A DNA stretch of 45,098 bases from assembly GCA_027483885.1 (NCBI GenBank), contig JAIXTO010000067.1, forward strand, positions 1 to 45,098, in the 5' to 3' direction. Under the pieces are notes generated by a model that did not search any database, was not told the origin of the DNA, and saw nothing but the letters and a program-made list of their open reading frames with translations. Made by a program: the position numbers and the translations under genes. The stretch is from Rhizobiaceae bacterium. Its GTDB lineage: Bacteria > Pseudomonadota > Alphaproteobacteria > Rhizobiales > Rhizobiaceae. Shown one piece after another: positions 1-8,321 of this stretch. Within the stretch, counting starts at the first letter, position 1; every line of letters starts with the position of its first letter.

Positions 1-692
1 AGATAATTGTTGTGCAGCGAACGCTGCTTGGCGATGCGGCCATATTTCGGATCGGGCGTGCGCCCGGCAATCAGGTCGGCAACGACGATCTTCTGGTTGG
101 GAATGATGATGAAGAAGACGTTGGCTGACATGATGGTGGCGGTAAACGCGCCGAGATGCAGGAAGGCGGCGCGGCCGGTAAATACCTGCGTATAACCCCA
201 GGCCATGGCGACCAGCACGACATAAAGCAGCGCCATCAGGCCCCAGGTATTGTTGCCGATGGGCGATTTGCAGAGCTGGTCATAGATGATCCAACCAACC
301 GACAGCGAGGCGATGGAAAGACAGATCGCCTGCCAGGGGGCCAGTTCCAGAAGGCTGTGGTCGATGAGGAAGAGATCCGCGCCGCCATAATAAACGATGG
401 CGAGCATCAGGAAGCCGGACATCCAGGTGGCATAACTTTCCCACTTGAACCAGGTCAGGTGCTCCGGCATCGAGGCGGGCGCCACGAGATATTTCTGGAT
501 GTGGTAGAAACCACCGCCATGCACCTGCCATTCCTCGCCATAGGCGCCGGCCGGCAGATGTGCGCGTTTGACCAGCCCCAGATCCAGAGCGATGAAATAG
601 AAGGACGAGCCGATCCAGGCAATGGCCGTGATCACATGCAGCCAGCGCGCGGCAAAGCTCAGCCATTCCCAGGCGATGGCATATTCGTACAT
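1..692 (-). CDS. puuD: Urate hydroxylase PuuD, N-terminal part (cut by window edge)
   Basis: Reads leftwards from an ATG at 692 and runs off the window, leaving 230 visible codons. AGGAAGGG lies a good distance before the start. The product begins MYEYAMAWEWLSFAARW and has several hydrophobic stretches separated by short polar loops (about residues 10-30, 85-105, 113-130, 140-160 and 165-190), with a conserved-looking HVITAIAWIGSSFYF segment. This matches the membrane domain of PuuD, the bacterial membrane urate oxidase that turns urate into 5-hydroxyisourate and often has a C-terminal cytochrome c domain. That domain would lie outside the window. The nearby xdh genes and adenine deaminase fit a purine-degradation role. 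In the 276 bp upstream there is an imperfect inverted repeat (TTAGC at 859-863, GCTAA at 880-884) that could be an operator, but the evidence is slight. Confidence 0.85.
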   Translation of the reverse strand, partial: MYEYAIAWEWLSFAARWLHVITAIAWIGSSFYFIALDLGLVKRAHLPAGAYGEEWQVHGGGFYHIQKYLVAPASMPEHLTWFKWESYATWMSGFLMLAIVYYGGADLFLIDHSLLELAPWQAICLSIASLSVGWIIYDQLCKSPIGNNTWGLMALLYVVLVAMAWGYTQVFTGRAAFLHLGAFTATIMSANVFFIIIPNQKIVVADLIAGRTPDPKYGRIAKQRSLHNNY

Positions 693-968
693 TCCAGAAT
701 CCCTTCCTGTTCCCCGGCCAGATACTGTGCGAAAATTTTGTGCCGAAGGGAAGGGGAAAGGGTGCGCTGCAACAGGTGCTTCCCATGCAAAGTCGCAATG
801 AGCGGGGCTGGCGCCAGGCTGTCGGCGACTGTCATTTGTGCATTGCGATAAATGCGGATTAGCCGATGCATGCTTATGCGCTAATATGATGTTTGCAAAG
901 CAGCCGGTGAAGGCAACCGTGGCGCGTTCACCGACGATGACATGCACACATCAACGGAGACTAAGCTC

Positions 969-1307
969 ATGCGAGGCATTCCGATACTGGTGGTGGTTGC
1001 GTCTGCGTTCCCGTCCAGCCTGTTCGCCCACGAGGCGCTGACCGGTTGGAAATATGAAGCCTTCTGTTGCAATGGCAACGAGCACAATGGCGATTGCCAG
1101 ATGATCTCGACGAAGAACGTTCGGGTGACCCCTCAAGGTTATGACATTTCACTGCGTCCCGGCGAACACCGGCTGGTGACCCGGCGCCACGATTTCAGTG
1201 TGCCGCAGAGCCAGGCCCGCCGCAGCGGAGACGAGGAGTATCATCTCTGTCTTTATCCCGACGAGGATACGCTGCGCTGTTTTTACGCCCCCGACATGGC
1301 CTATTGA
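969..1307 (+). CDS. Small exported cysteine-rich protein, function unknown
   Basis: 112 aa starting at ATG 969, with GGAGA 8 nt upstream; an in-frame ATG at 942 has no comparable ribosome-binding site. Residues 1-20 form a signal peptide (MRGIPILVVVASAFPSSLFA, then HEA). The mature part has Cys in a CC...C group (FCCNGNEHNGDC) and two more near the C-terminus (YHLCLYP, LRCFYAP), so disulfides in the periplasm are likely. It resembles a class of small secreted alphaproteobacterial proteins with a CC-x(n)-DC motif whose role I do not know. The last 7 nt overlap the end of the convergent LysR gene. Confidence 0.7.
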   Translation: MRGIPILVVVASAFPSSLFAHEALTGWKYEAFCCNGNEHNGDCQMISTKNVRVTPQGYDISLRPGEHRLVTRRHDFSVPQSQARRSGDEEYHLCLYPDEDTLRCFYAPDMAY

Positions 1308-2206
1308 CCGGGTGACAACCAGGACGGCAGGGTGTCTGTCATCCATTGGCGAAAGGCGATGACCTTGGCCGATTTGCGCCGGCTTTTCGGCGAGATGAGC
1401 CAGTAGGTTCTGTCGTCCTTCTTGCAAATGTCGAACGGCATGATCAGGCGGCCGGTATCCAGATCATCCTGGTGGAAGAAGCTGCTGAGCAGAGCCACGC
1501 CATGGCCGGCAATCGCTGCATTGCCCTCCAGATCCAGCGCGCCATAGGTATCCATATAGTTCGGGCCGAAGGTCGGATTGTCGATGTTGACCATTGCACA
1601 CCAGGAACGCCACCATTCCTGGCCGCCCCCTATGAGCGGAAGTTTCAGCAGGTCTTCCGGCGTTTTTATGCCACCGATCGTGTCGGCCAGTTTGGGGCTG
1701 AGCATCGGTGTGTATTGAAGCCGGAAAAGCTCCTGCGCATCCACATCCGCCGGCGGTTCTTCACTGCGAAAGATGGCGATATCGGCATTGTCCTGACGAA
1801 AATCCACTGGCTTTTCGATGCGCAGGATGCGCACCGCAAGCCCCGGATGCTGAAGCTGGAAAGCACCGATATGGCGGGCGAGCCAGTGCGAGGCAAAGGT
1901 TGGCGTGGAGCGGATTTCCAGAATGCCGTCTGCCTGTTCCCGCGCGTCGGCCAAAGCATCGGTCAACAGTCCGAAGGCTTCCGAGATTTTCGGCAGCATG
2001 CGCTCGCCGGTGGCCGTGAGGATGCTGCGCCGCGCCTGGCGGATGAACAGCATCTCGCCGACATGGTCTTCCAGAAGCCTGATCTGGTAGCTGACCGCCG
2101 TTTGCGTCATGCCCAGTTCTTCGCCCGCTCTGGTGAAGCTGCCCAGCCGTGCCACGGCCTCGAACACCCTGACTGCATTGAGCGGCACTTTGCGCGACAG
2201 TTTCAC
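1301..2206 (-). CDS. LysR-family transcriptional regulator, GcvA-like (copy 1)
   Basis: 301 aa, normal for the family. The winged helix-turn-helix is at about residues 6-65 (PLNAVRVFEAVARLGSFTRA, then TQTAVSYQI), followed by a periplasmic-binding-like effector domain with the TPTFASHWLARH segment typical of GcvA-type members. Start chosen at GTG 2206, because AGAGAG lies 7 nt upstream and the same leader (AGAGAG-x-T-x-AT) precedes the paralogue at 3476. It is clearly paralogous to the regulator at 2559-3476, sharing GEELG.TQTAVSYQ..LLED and TFASHWLARH. It is divergent from the small gene at 2336, whose promoter it may control. The target is unknown; the adjoining purine genes are candidates. 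Confidence 0.88.
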   Translation of the reverse strand: MKLSRKVPLNAVRVFEAVARLGSFTRAGEELGMTQTAVSYQIRLLEDHVGEMLFIRQARRSILTATGERMLPKISEAFGLLTDALADAREQADGILEIRSTPTFASHWLARHIGAFQLQHPGLAVRILRIEKPVDFRQDNADIAIFRSEEPPADVDAQELFRLQYTPMLSPKLADTIGGIKTPEDLLKLPLIGGGQEWWRSWCAMVNIDNPTFGPNYMDTYGALDLEGNAAIAGHGVALLSSFFHQDDLDTGRLIMPFDICKKDDRTYWLISPKSRRKSAKVIAFRQWMTDTLPSWLSPGQ

Positions 2207-2335
2207 CGATAAGCTCTCTTTCTGTCTTGCCCGTGCGTTTGAATTGGAACGTCGCAGGAAACGGGTGGTATGTCACTGGATAGAGGCTCATCTCTAGAGC
2301 CAGACATCAAATAATTCTCACGTTTGGAGATGATC

Positions 2336-2548
2336 ATGGCGGTCTGGACCAGAGGTTCTGCCGGGTGGAGGCGCGCGTTCTTGGCTTGGCTGAAACGGCA
2401 CTTGCGCCGCAGCCGGCGCGCACCAGTGCATGTCAACGATCTCACGGATGCCCTGCGCCTCGACGTGTCTGCGCCGCCGCAGCCGCTCCCGTCACGAGAG
2501 GATGATCTATGGGAGCGCATCCGCGCGGCAAAGCTGCCGCCGCTTTGA
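2336..2548 (+). CDS. Small basic protein, diverged DUF1127-like
   Basis: 70 aa from ATG 2336, with TTGGAG 6 nt upstream. The N-terminal half is rich in Arg, Lys and Trp (WRRAFLAWLKRHLRRSRR) and is followed by a short Leu/Asp segment (VNDLTDALRLDV). That is the layout of DUF1127 proteins, a basic helix followed by an L-x-D-x-x-L-x-D-I-G-like turn, but the final motif is eroded. It is divergent from a GcvA-like LysR gene, exactly as the clearer DUF1127 gene at 3583 is, so the two pairs look like copies of one module. The function is unknown. It could also be a chance ORF, but the ribosome-binding site and matched context argue against that. Confidence 0.5.
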   Translation: MAVWTRGSAGWRRAFLAWLKRHLRRSRRAPVHVNDLTDALRLDVSAPPQPLPSREDDLWERIRAAKLPPL

Positions 2549-2558
2549 TCCTCTCGCG

Positions 2559-3476
2559 TCACTGCGTGCCGTCGAAAGGGTTCGCGTCAAAATCCGGCAG
2601 CGCCTTCTTGAGGAAATCGCGAAAGGCGCGGATCTTGGCGGTGTGGCGGCGCGATTGCGGGTAGACCAGCCAGTAGTGCGAGCCATCCTCGCAGGTCAGC
2701 GAAAAAGGTTGGACAAGCCGGCCCATCGCAACATCGTCCTGATAAAATTCGGGCCTCAGGATCGCAACCCCATGGCCCGCCATGGCAGCAGCGGCTTCCA
2801 CGGCCTGTGCGCCGAGCCGGCTTCGCGACTGGTATTCGAGGGGCGCATCGGGATGGCCTGATGCCGTGAACCAGATCTTCCACCAGGGATCGCTCGGATC
2901 GATGATCTTCAGCTTCAAGAGATCGAGCGGTTCCTTGATGGTGCCGATCGTCGCGGCGAGTTTTGGAGACAGCATCGGCGTGAAATGGTTGCGCATCAAA
3001 AAATGCGATCGCAGGCCCGGCCAGTCGCCCTTTCCGACGCGGATGGCAAGGTCGGCCTCCGTCCTGGAGAAATCGATCACCTCCTGCGAGGTTTCCAGCC
3101 GCACGGCAAGCGTCGGATTGTCGAGCTGGAATATGCCGAGATGACGCGCCAGCCAGTGGCTGGCAAAGGTGCTGGTGGCGTGAATGGTCAGTGTCGCATC
3201 CGCTGACCCTTGCATCTCGCTCACCGCCGCCCGCAAGAGGTCAAAGCCATCGGAAACCTTGGGCGCCAGTCGCTGTCCGGCATCCGTCAGCTGGATCCGG
3301 CGCGGCTGGCGCAGGAACAGCACCTCACCCAGCGTGTCCTCCAGCAGTTTCACCTGATAGCTCACGGCCGTCTGTGTCAGGCCAAGTTCCTCCCCGGCCT
3401 TGGTAAAGCTCAGGTGGCGCGCGACCGCTTCGAACACCCGCAACGCATTCAGCGGGAACTGTTTCGACATTTTCAA
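2559..3476 (-). CDS. LysR-family transcriptional regulator, GcvA-like (copy 2)
   Basis: 305 aa. The winged helix-turn-helix is at residues 6-66 (FPLNALRVFEAVARHLSFTK, GLTQTAVSYQVKLLED) and the effector-binding domain follows (STFASHWLARHLGIFQLDN). TTG 3476 is taken as the start because AGAGAG precedes it by 8 nt, parallel to the GTG start of the copy at 2206; ATG 3470 is the alternative and changes two residues. It is closely similar to the 1301-2206 regulator over its whole length, so a tandem duplication is likely. It is divergent from the DUF1127 gene at 3583 and convergent with the small gene ending at 2548. The effector is unknown. Confidence 0.88.
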   Translation of the reverse strand: MKMSKQFPLNALRVFEAVARHLSFTKAGEELGLTQTAVSYQVKLLEDTLGEVLFLRQPRRIQLTDAGQRLAPKVSDGFDLLRAAVSEMQGSADATLTIHATSTFASHWLARHLGIFQLDNPTLAVRLETSQEVIDFSRTEADLAIRVGKGDWPGLRSHFLMRNHFTPMLSPKLAATIGTIKEPLDLLKLKIIDPSDPWWKIWFTASGHPDAPLEYQSRSRLGAQAVEAAAAMAGHGVAILRPEFYQDDVAMGRLVQPFSLTCEDGSHYWLVYPQSRRHTAKIRAFRDFLKKALPDFDANPFDGTQ

Positions 3477-3582
3477 TGCATCAACTCTCTTGATCCATGC
3501 AGACGAAGCTTCGATTGGATCCTCGCCCTCTTTTCCCGCATCCTAAAGACAATTCGCTCGACAGGATAGAGGGAGCAAGTCC

Positions 3583-3825
3583 ATGAGTTTACACGAAATT
3601 AGAGGCATGGTCCGCCCGGGACTGCTGCTTGATATGTGGCGCCAGATCGGCGTGTGGCTTGGCGGAAAGAGCAGGCCACGCAGCAATGCGCTTCATCTGG
3701 AAGAGATGCCGGAATCGCAGTTGCAGGACATCGGGTTTTGCGATGGCCGCCAGACGCGTCACGGTTTGCCGCACAAGACCGCCTTCGACGCCGCACGCGA
3801 TGCCATGCTGCGCCGGTCGTTATGA
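3583..3825 (+). CDS. DUF1127 domain-containing small protein
   Basis: 80 aa from ATG 3583, with GAGGGAG about 8 nt upstream. It contains the DUF1127 hallmark near the middle (residues about 43-56: LEEMPESQLQDIGF, consensus L-x-x-L-x-D-I-G), after a Trp/Arg-rich helix. DUF1127 proteins are short and basic; in alphaproteobacteria some bind RNA or help phosphate and stress responses, but most are uncharacterised. It is divergent from the copy-2 LysR gene, with about 106 bp between the starts. The final 6 nt overlap the 3' end of xdhC on the other strand. In the leader the segment GGATAGAGG also occurs before the 2336 gene (TGGATAGAGG), a possible shared control element. Confidence 0.75.
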   Translation: MSLHEIRGMVRPGLLLDMWRQIGVWLGGKSRPRSNALHLEEMPESQLQDIGFCDGRQTRHGLPHKTAFDAARDAMLRRSL

Positions 3826-4632
3826 AGATGCGCCGGGGAGGCTGGCATAAACGGTGAGCAGTTCGGCGGCCACCAGCGCTGCGATAACGGCCGGGCGCTT
3901 GTCACGCACCGTTGTGCCGCCGATGGGCAGGATGAGCCGATCGGCGGAGAGGGCACCATCCGTTTCCCGTAAAAGCCAGCTGCGAAAGGTGGCGCGTTTG
4001 GTGGCAGAACCGATCATGCCGACATAAGGCAGATCGGTGCGGGCAAGCGCCTCGCGGGCGATCAGAAAATCCAGTGCGTGATCGTGGGTGAGGATGAGAA
4101 CGGCGCTGCCTGGGGCAAGGCCCGGCACCAGCGCTTCCGGCATAGCGACATGGCGGGTTTTTATGCCCTCGGGCAGATCCTCCAGCGCCTCGGCCCGTGT
4201 TTCCACCACCGTGACCGAAAAGGGCAGGGGCAGGAGCGCGCGCGCCAGTGCCTGTCCCACATGGCCGGCGCCGAACAGCATGACTCCGGGGAAGGCGGCA
4301 GACTCTGCGGCAGCGCGTGCCCTAAGGTTAGCGGCAATCTGTGGCGTCACCGTCTCGAAGGTCAGCAGCGTGCGCCCGCCGCAGCACTGGCCGATGTCTG
4401 GACCGAGCGGAATGTCCATTTCGCCCAGACCTTCACCGTCGATGATGCGTCGTGCATTGTCGATCGCCATGAATTCCAGCTGCCCACCGCCGATCGTGCC
4501 CCAGCTTGCGGTGGCGGCAACCAGCATGATGGCGCCAGCCTCACGCGGCGTCGATCCCTTGGCCTGGCGGATTGTCACGCAGACACAAGCGGCATGCCTG
4601 TTGAGAAACAGTTCTAGCCCGGCTTCAGACAT
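3820..4632 (-). CDS. xdhC: XdhC, xanthine dehydrogenase molybdenum-cofactor insertion/sulfuration protein
   Basis: 270 aa from ATG 4632. This start overlaps the kinase stop codon (TGA 4627-4625) by 8 nt, an arrangement typical of translational coupling; the longer frame to 4656 lies inside the kinase gene. The N-terminal XdhC domain carries ASWGTIGGGQLEF at about 42-54, and the C-terminal Rossmann-like domain has VMLFGAGHVGQALARALLP and MIGSATKRATF. XdhC binds the molybdenum cofactor, aids its sulfuration and loads it into XdhB; it is not part of the mature enzyme. It is the last gene of the bdhA-xdhA-xdhB-kinase-xdhC series. Confidence 0.9.
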   Translation of the reverse strand: MSEAGLELFLNRHAACVCVTIRQAKGSTPREAGAIMLVAATASWGTIGGGQLEFMAIDNARRIIDGEGLGEMDIPLGPDIGQCCGGRTLLTFETVTPQIAANLRARAAAESAAFPGVMLFGAGHVGQALARALLPLPFSVTVVETRAEALEDLPEGIKTRHVAMPEALVPGLAPGSAVLILTHDHALDFLIAREALARTDLPYVGMIGSATKRATFRSWLLRETDGALSADRLILPIGGTTVRDKRPAVIAALVAAELLTVYASLPGASS

Positions 4633-5710
4633 CGTCGCCCTGGCGGAAAACGCCAACCAGTTCGAACCTCAGCCCGTCCGGGTCGTAGGTCGTCGCGCCG
4701 GTTCCGGAAAAATAGTTGGCGACGATCTGGTCGGTGAGGCGCGAGCCGAAGCCGCGGCGTGTCGGGGCCGATACCGGCGGTCCGCCGTTTTCGTGCCAGG
4801 TAAAGCGAAAGGCATTGTCCGCCCCGGCCGACCAGATGATATCGATGGTTCCGCTGCCATTGGACAGAGCGCCGTATTTCAACGCATTGGTGGCGAGTTC
4901 ATAGACGGCAAGAGACAGGCCAACGGCTTGCTGCGGCGAAACGCGTACTTCCGGACCGGAGATGCGGATGCGTGCGGGATCATCCACATGGGCTGCCATG
5001 CTTTCGGTCACGATTGCCTCGATCAGCGCATCGTTTTCCGACTGGTGAATGAGGCTTTGCGCCTTGCCAAGGGCTGCCACGCGGTTTCCAAGTGTCAGGC
5101 GCGCTTCTTCCAGCGTCTGGGCGTGGCGCATGGTGGCGCTGACAACGGCTGTTGTCACCGCCATGGTGTTCTTCACCCGATGCACCAGCTCCCGCCGCAG
5201 CATTTCCTGCTCGCGCTGGCTCTTGACGAGGGGCGTCGTGTCGACGGCGACATTGATCAGGCCGCGCACCATGCCCTCGTCATCGTAAAGCGGGCTGTAG
5301 GAGAAGGTCCAGAAGGTTTCCTCCGGATAACCGTTGCGCGTCATGATGAGGCGCATGTTTTCGACAAAGGTGCTCTTGCCCGACAGCGCCTGATCCACCA
5401 GCGGTTTTACGTCGTCCCAGACGTCGGACCAGATGATGTGGAACGGTTGCCCAAGGGCGCCCGCCTCCTTCCCGCCGAGAAACGGCCGATAGGCGTCGTT
5501 ATAAAGCATGTTGAGGTCAGGACCCCAGAAAAGGCAGATCGAATGCCCCTGCTGGACCATCATCTGCAAGATGGCGCGCAGCGAGGAGGGCCAGGTGTCG
5601 ATGTCACCGAGCCCCGTGCGGGACCAGTCGAACAGGCGGATCGCCTGTCCCATCTGGCCGCCGTCTTTCGGGAATTCCTTCACTGCGTCTTGTCTCCGAC
5701 CGCATTTCAT
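4625..5710 (-). CDS. HWE-family sensor histidine kinase with PAS-like domain, inside the xdh operon
   Basis: 361 aa, with no transmembrane segment or signal peptide, so probably cytosolic. An N-terminal PAS-like sensor (about 20-165) begins with FDWSRTGLGDIDTWPSSLRA and ends YSPLYDDEGMVRGLINVAVD. The kinase part has the HWE signatures: H-box ELVHRVKNTMAVT (about 192-204), N-box YELATNALKYGAL, and a G-box with WHENGGPPV and GFGSRLTDQ. No response regulator is encoded nearby, so the partner is unknown; HWE kinases often act with single-domain or PhyR-type regulators. ATG 5710 is used; the ATG at 5653 (MGQAIRLFDW) fits where similar proteins begin and is a real alternative. It sits 63 bp after xdhB and overlaps xdhC, so it is likely co-transcribed. 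Confidence 0.85.
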   Translation of the reverse strand: MKCGRRQDAVKEFPKDGGQMGQAIRLFDWSRTGLGDIDTWPSSLRAILQMMVQQGHSICLFWGPDLNMLYNDAYRPFLGGKEAGALGQPFHIIWSDVWDDVKPLVDQALSGKSTFVENMRLIMTRNGYPEETFWTFSYSPLYDDEGMVRGLINVAVDTTPLVKSQREQEMLRRELVHRVKNTMAVTTAVVSATMRHAQTLEEARLTLGNRVAALGKAQSLIHQSENDALIEAIVTESMAAHVDDPARIRISGPEVRVSPQQAVGLSLAVYELATNALKYGALSNGSGTIDIIWSAGADNAFRFTWHENGGPPVSAPTRRGFGSRLTDQIVANYFSGTGATTYDPDGLRFELVGVFRQGDDV

Positions 5711-5773
5711 AGGGTTTCAACCTTATCGATCGCAGCAGGTGTCCGATAGGGCGCATGTGCGGCCGGGTGAGGC

Positions 5774-8110
5774 TTATAATGCTTTCAGTCTCTCCACCGC
5801 CATCAACACGCGCTCGGGCGTCGCCGGTGCATCGAGCCTGGGGCAGACGGTGTAATCGGCCACGGAGGCAACGGCCATGGAGAGGGCTTCCAGCACGGAA
5901 ATCGCCAGCATGAAGGGCGGTTCTCCGACAGCCTTGGAGCGGCCGATGGTGGGCTCGCGGTTTTCCGACCACTCAGCAAGCTTCACATTGAAAATCTTTG
6001 GCCGGTCGGAGGCGAGCGGGATCTTGTAGGTGGAAGGGGCATGGGTGCGAAGCCTGCCCTTGGCATCCCACCACAGTTCCTCCGTCGTCAGCCAGCCCAT
6101 GCCCTGCACGAAGGCGCCTTCCACCTGGCCGATATCGATGATCGGATTCAGCGAGCGGCCGACATCATGCAGGATGTCGGTGCGCTCCATCATGTATTCG
6201 CCGGTCAGCGTGTCGATGGACACTTCCGAGCAGGCGGCGCCATAGGCGTAATAATAAAAGGGGCGGCCGCGACCGGCGGCGCGGTCCCAGTGGATTTTCG
6301 GGGTCTTGTAAAAGCCTGCGGCAGACAGCTGCACACGGCCGGAATAGGCGGCTTTCACCAGTGCATCGAAGGACAGGGTTTCTGTGCCCACCCGTACGCG
6401 GTTGGGCAGGAATTCCACATCGGCAGCCGTTACCTGCCATTTGCTGCAGGCAAACTCGATCAACCGTTCCCTGATCTGGCGGGCGGCATCGTAGGCTGCC
6501 ATGCCGTTCAGATCCGAGCCGGAGGAGGCGGCGGTGGCAGACGTGTTCGGCACCTTGCCCGTCGTCGTCGCGGTGATTTTTATCCGCTCGATATCGACGT
6601 TGAAGGCGTCGGCCACCACCTGCGCCACCTTGGTATAAAGCCCCTGGCCCATTTCCGTGCCGCCGTGGTTCAGATGGATCGAACCATCGGAATAGACATG
6701 CACCAGCGCTCCCGCCTGGTTGAAGGCGGTCATGGTGAAGGAGATGCCGAATTTTACCGGGGTGAGCGCGATGCCCTTGCGGATCACAGGGCTCGTCGCA
6801 TTGAAATCGATGATTGCCTGACGCCGTGCGCGGTAATCGCTGGAGGCTTCCAGTTCTTCTACCACGCGCAGTATCACATTGTCCTCCACCTCCTGGTGAT
6901 AGGGGGTGAGCGTGCGGCCGGAGCCCGGCTGCCCGTAAAAATTCAGCTTGCGCACATCGAGCGGGTCTTTGCCCACCGCATAGGCGATTTCCTCAATAAA
7001 ACGCTCGCCCCCCAAGAGCCCCTGCGGCCCGCCGAAACCGCGAAAGGCGGTGTTGGAACAGGTGTGCGTCTTCAACGGCTTCGAGGTCAGATGCACATGC
7101 GGATAAAAATAGCTGGAATCGGCGTGAAACAGCGCACGGTCCGTGACGGGGCCGGAGAGATCCGAGGAAAACCCGCAGCGTGCCGCAAAGGTGGCATCCA
7201 CCGCGTGGATACGGCCTTCCTCATCGAAGGCGAGATCGTAATCGACGCGAAAATCATGGCGCTTGCCGGTGACGGCCATGTCCTCGTCGCGGTCGGGGCG
7301 AAATTTGACGGCGCGGTTCAGTTTTTTGGCGGCAACGGCGGCGAGGCAGGCAAAATGGTTACCCTGCGTTTCCTTGCCGCCGAACCCGCCGCCCATGCGC
7401 CGCGTGTTGATGGTCACGGCATGGTTGGCGCAGGCCAGCACATGCGCCACCATATGCTGCACTTCCGTCGGGTGCTGGGTGGACGACCAGACGGTCACGT
7501 CCTCGTCTTCGCCGGGAATGGCGAGCGCAATCTGGCTTTCGAGATAAAAATGCTCCTGCCCGCCAATCACCATATGGCTCTGGATACGCAGCGGCGGCGT
7601 GTTGATTTCGGTTTCCGGCTCGCCGCGCTTCAGCGTCATCGGAGACACGACCATTGGCGCACCATTGGCAAGCGCGCCTTCGATATCGGTCCAGTGCGGT
7701 AGATCTCGGTATTCGATCTTGGCAAGCCGTGCCGCACGACGTGCCGCCTCGCGGGTTTCGCCGATCACCACGAAGATCGGCTGGCCGTGGAATTCGATTT
7801 TGTCGGTCGCCAGCAGCGGCTCGTCATGGCTGCCATTGGAGGAGACGTCGTTGACGCCTGGAATGTCGTCGGCCGTCAGCACCGCCACCACGCCGGGGGC
7901 GGATCTGACTGCGGAGAGATCAATGGAGAGGATATCCGCATGCGCCCGGTCCGCCATGCCAAGCGCTGCATGCAGCGTGCCTGCCGGTTCCGGCATGTCG
8001 TCGATATATTCGGCCGTTCCCGTCACATGCTTGTGGGCGGAATCATGCCGCAGCGAGGCGTGCATCGGGCCGTTGATGGTGGTTTTTGCTTCGAAGGTGG
8101 TGTTGTCCAT
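5774..8110 (-). CDS. xdhB: Xanthine dehydrogenase molybdopterin-binding (large) subunit XdhB
   Basis: 778 aa, the usual size. It oxidises hypoxanthine to xanthine and xanthine to urate at the molybdenum centre and passes electrons to XdhA. An aldehyde oxidase/xanthine dehydrogenase a/b hammerhead domain comes first (about 20-125), then the Mo-cofactor domain with GGFGGKE, TAFRGFGGPQGLLGGE, GGTEMGQGLYTK and, near the end, KAVGEPPFML, which carries the expected catalytic Glu. The start at ATG 8110 has AAGGA 8 nt upstream. It is separated from xdhA by 211 bp holding a mosaic repeat, a long gap for genes of one enzyme. Confidence 0.96.
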   Translation of the reverse strand: MDNTTFEAKTTINGPMHASLRHDSAHKHVTGTAEYIDDMPEPAGTLHAALGMADRAHADILSIDLSAVRSAPGVVAVLTADDIPGVNDVSSNGSHDEPLLATDKIEFHGQPIFVVIGETREAARRAARLAKIEYRDLPHWTDIEGALANGAPMVVSPMTLKRGEPETEINTPPLRIQSHMVIGGQEHFYLESQIALAIPGEDEDVTVWSSTQHPTEVQHMVAHVLACANHAVTINTRRMGGGFGGKETQGNHFACLAAVAAKKLNRAVKFRPDRDEDMAVTGKRHDFRVDYDLAFDEEGRIHAVDATFAARCGFSSDLSGPVTDRALFHADSSYFYPHVHLTSKPLKTHTCSNTAFRGFGGPQGLLGGERFIEEIAYAVGKDPLDVRKLNFYGQPGSGRTLTPYHQEVEDNVILRVVEELEASSDYRARRQAIIDFNATSPVIRKGIALTPVKFGISFTMTAFNQAGALVHVYSDGSIHLNHGGTEMGQGLYTKVAQVVADAFNVDIERIKITATTTGKVPNTSATAASSGSDLNGMAAYDAARQIRERLIEFACSKWQVTAADVEFLPNRVRVGTETLSFDALVKAAYSGRVQLSAAGFYKTPKIHWDRAAGRGRPFYYYAYGAACSEVSIDTLTGEYMMERTDILHDVGRSLNPIIDIGQVEGAFVQGMGWLTTEELWWDAKGRLRTHAPSTYKIPLASDRPKIFNVKLAEWSENREPTIGRSKAVGEPPFMLAISVLEALSMAVASVADYTVCPRLDAPATPERVLMAVERLKAL

Positions 8111-8163
8111 CAGCGGGTTCCTTCGATGACGCTATATTTCGCAATTGCTGGGTGGCGTTGCCA

Positions 8164-8285
8164 CCCCCTCATCCGCCCTTCGGGCACCTTCTCCCCGAGG
8201 GGAGAAGGGAGGTGCCGCAACGGTGCCGTTCCCCTCTCCCCTCGGGGAGAGGCCCGCCGAGCGAAGCGGAGGCGGGGTGAGGGGG
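8164..8285. repeat. RIME-like intergenic mosaic repeat between xdhA and xdhB
   Basis: A 122-bp GC-rich element bounded by CCCCCTCA (8164-8171) and its inverse TGAGGGGG (8278-8285). Inside are smaller palindromes: CCGCCCTTCGGGC, CTTCTCCCC/GGGGAGAAG and CTCTCCCC/GGGGAGAG. Rhizobiaceae genomes carry many such elements (RIME/REP-type). On transcribed RNA it would fold into strong hairpins between the two xdh cistrons. Copy number in this genome cannot be judged here. Confidence 0.8.
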
Positions 8286-8321
8286 CCGCATGGGCAGAGG
8301 TCATAAAATATGCGCCCATCC

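Noticed and set aside
859-884. TTAGC...GCTAA inverted repeat upstream of puuD as a regulator site
   Set aside because: Only 5-bp arms with imperfect inner pairing; kept as a remark in the puuD entry rather than a feature.
2203-2562. 119-codon minus-strand frame between the two LysR genes
   Set aside because: It lies over the small plus-strand gene and the LysR promoter region, has no recognisable motif, and is Arg/Ser-rich as expected of an antisense frame.
6041-7702. 553-codon open frame on the plus strand opposite xdhB
   Set aside because: It is antisense to a certain gene, has no ribosome-binding site or family motifs, and its length comes from the GC-rich codon pattern of xdhB. The same holds for long frames opposite xdhA (8310-9791), the kinase (4088-5749), mcp (14436-16133), ade (29287-30858) and the transaminase (32297-33718).
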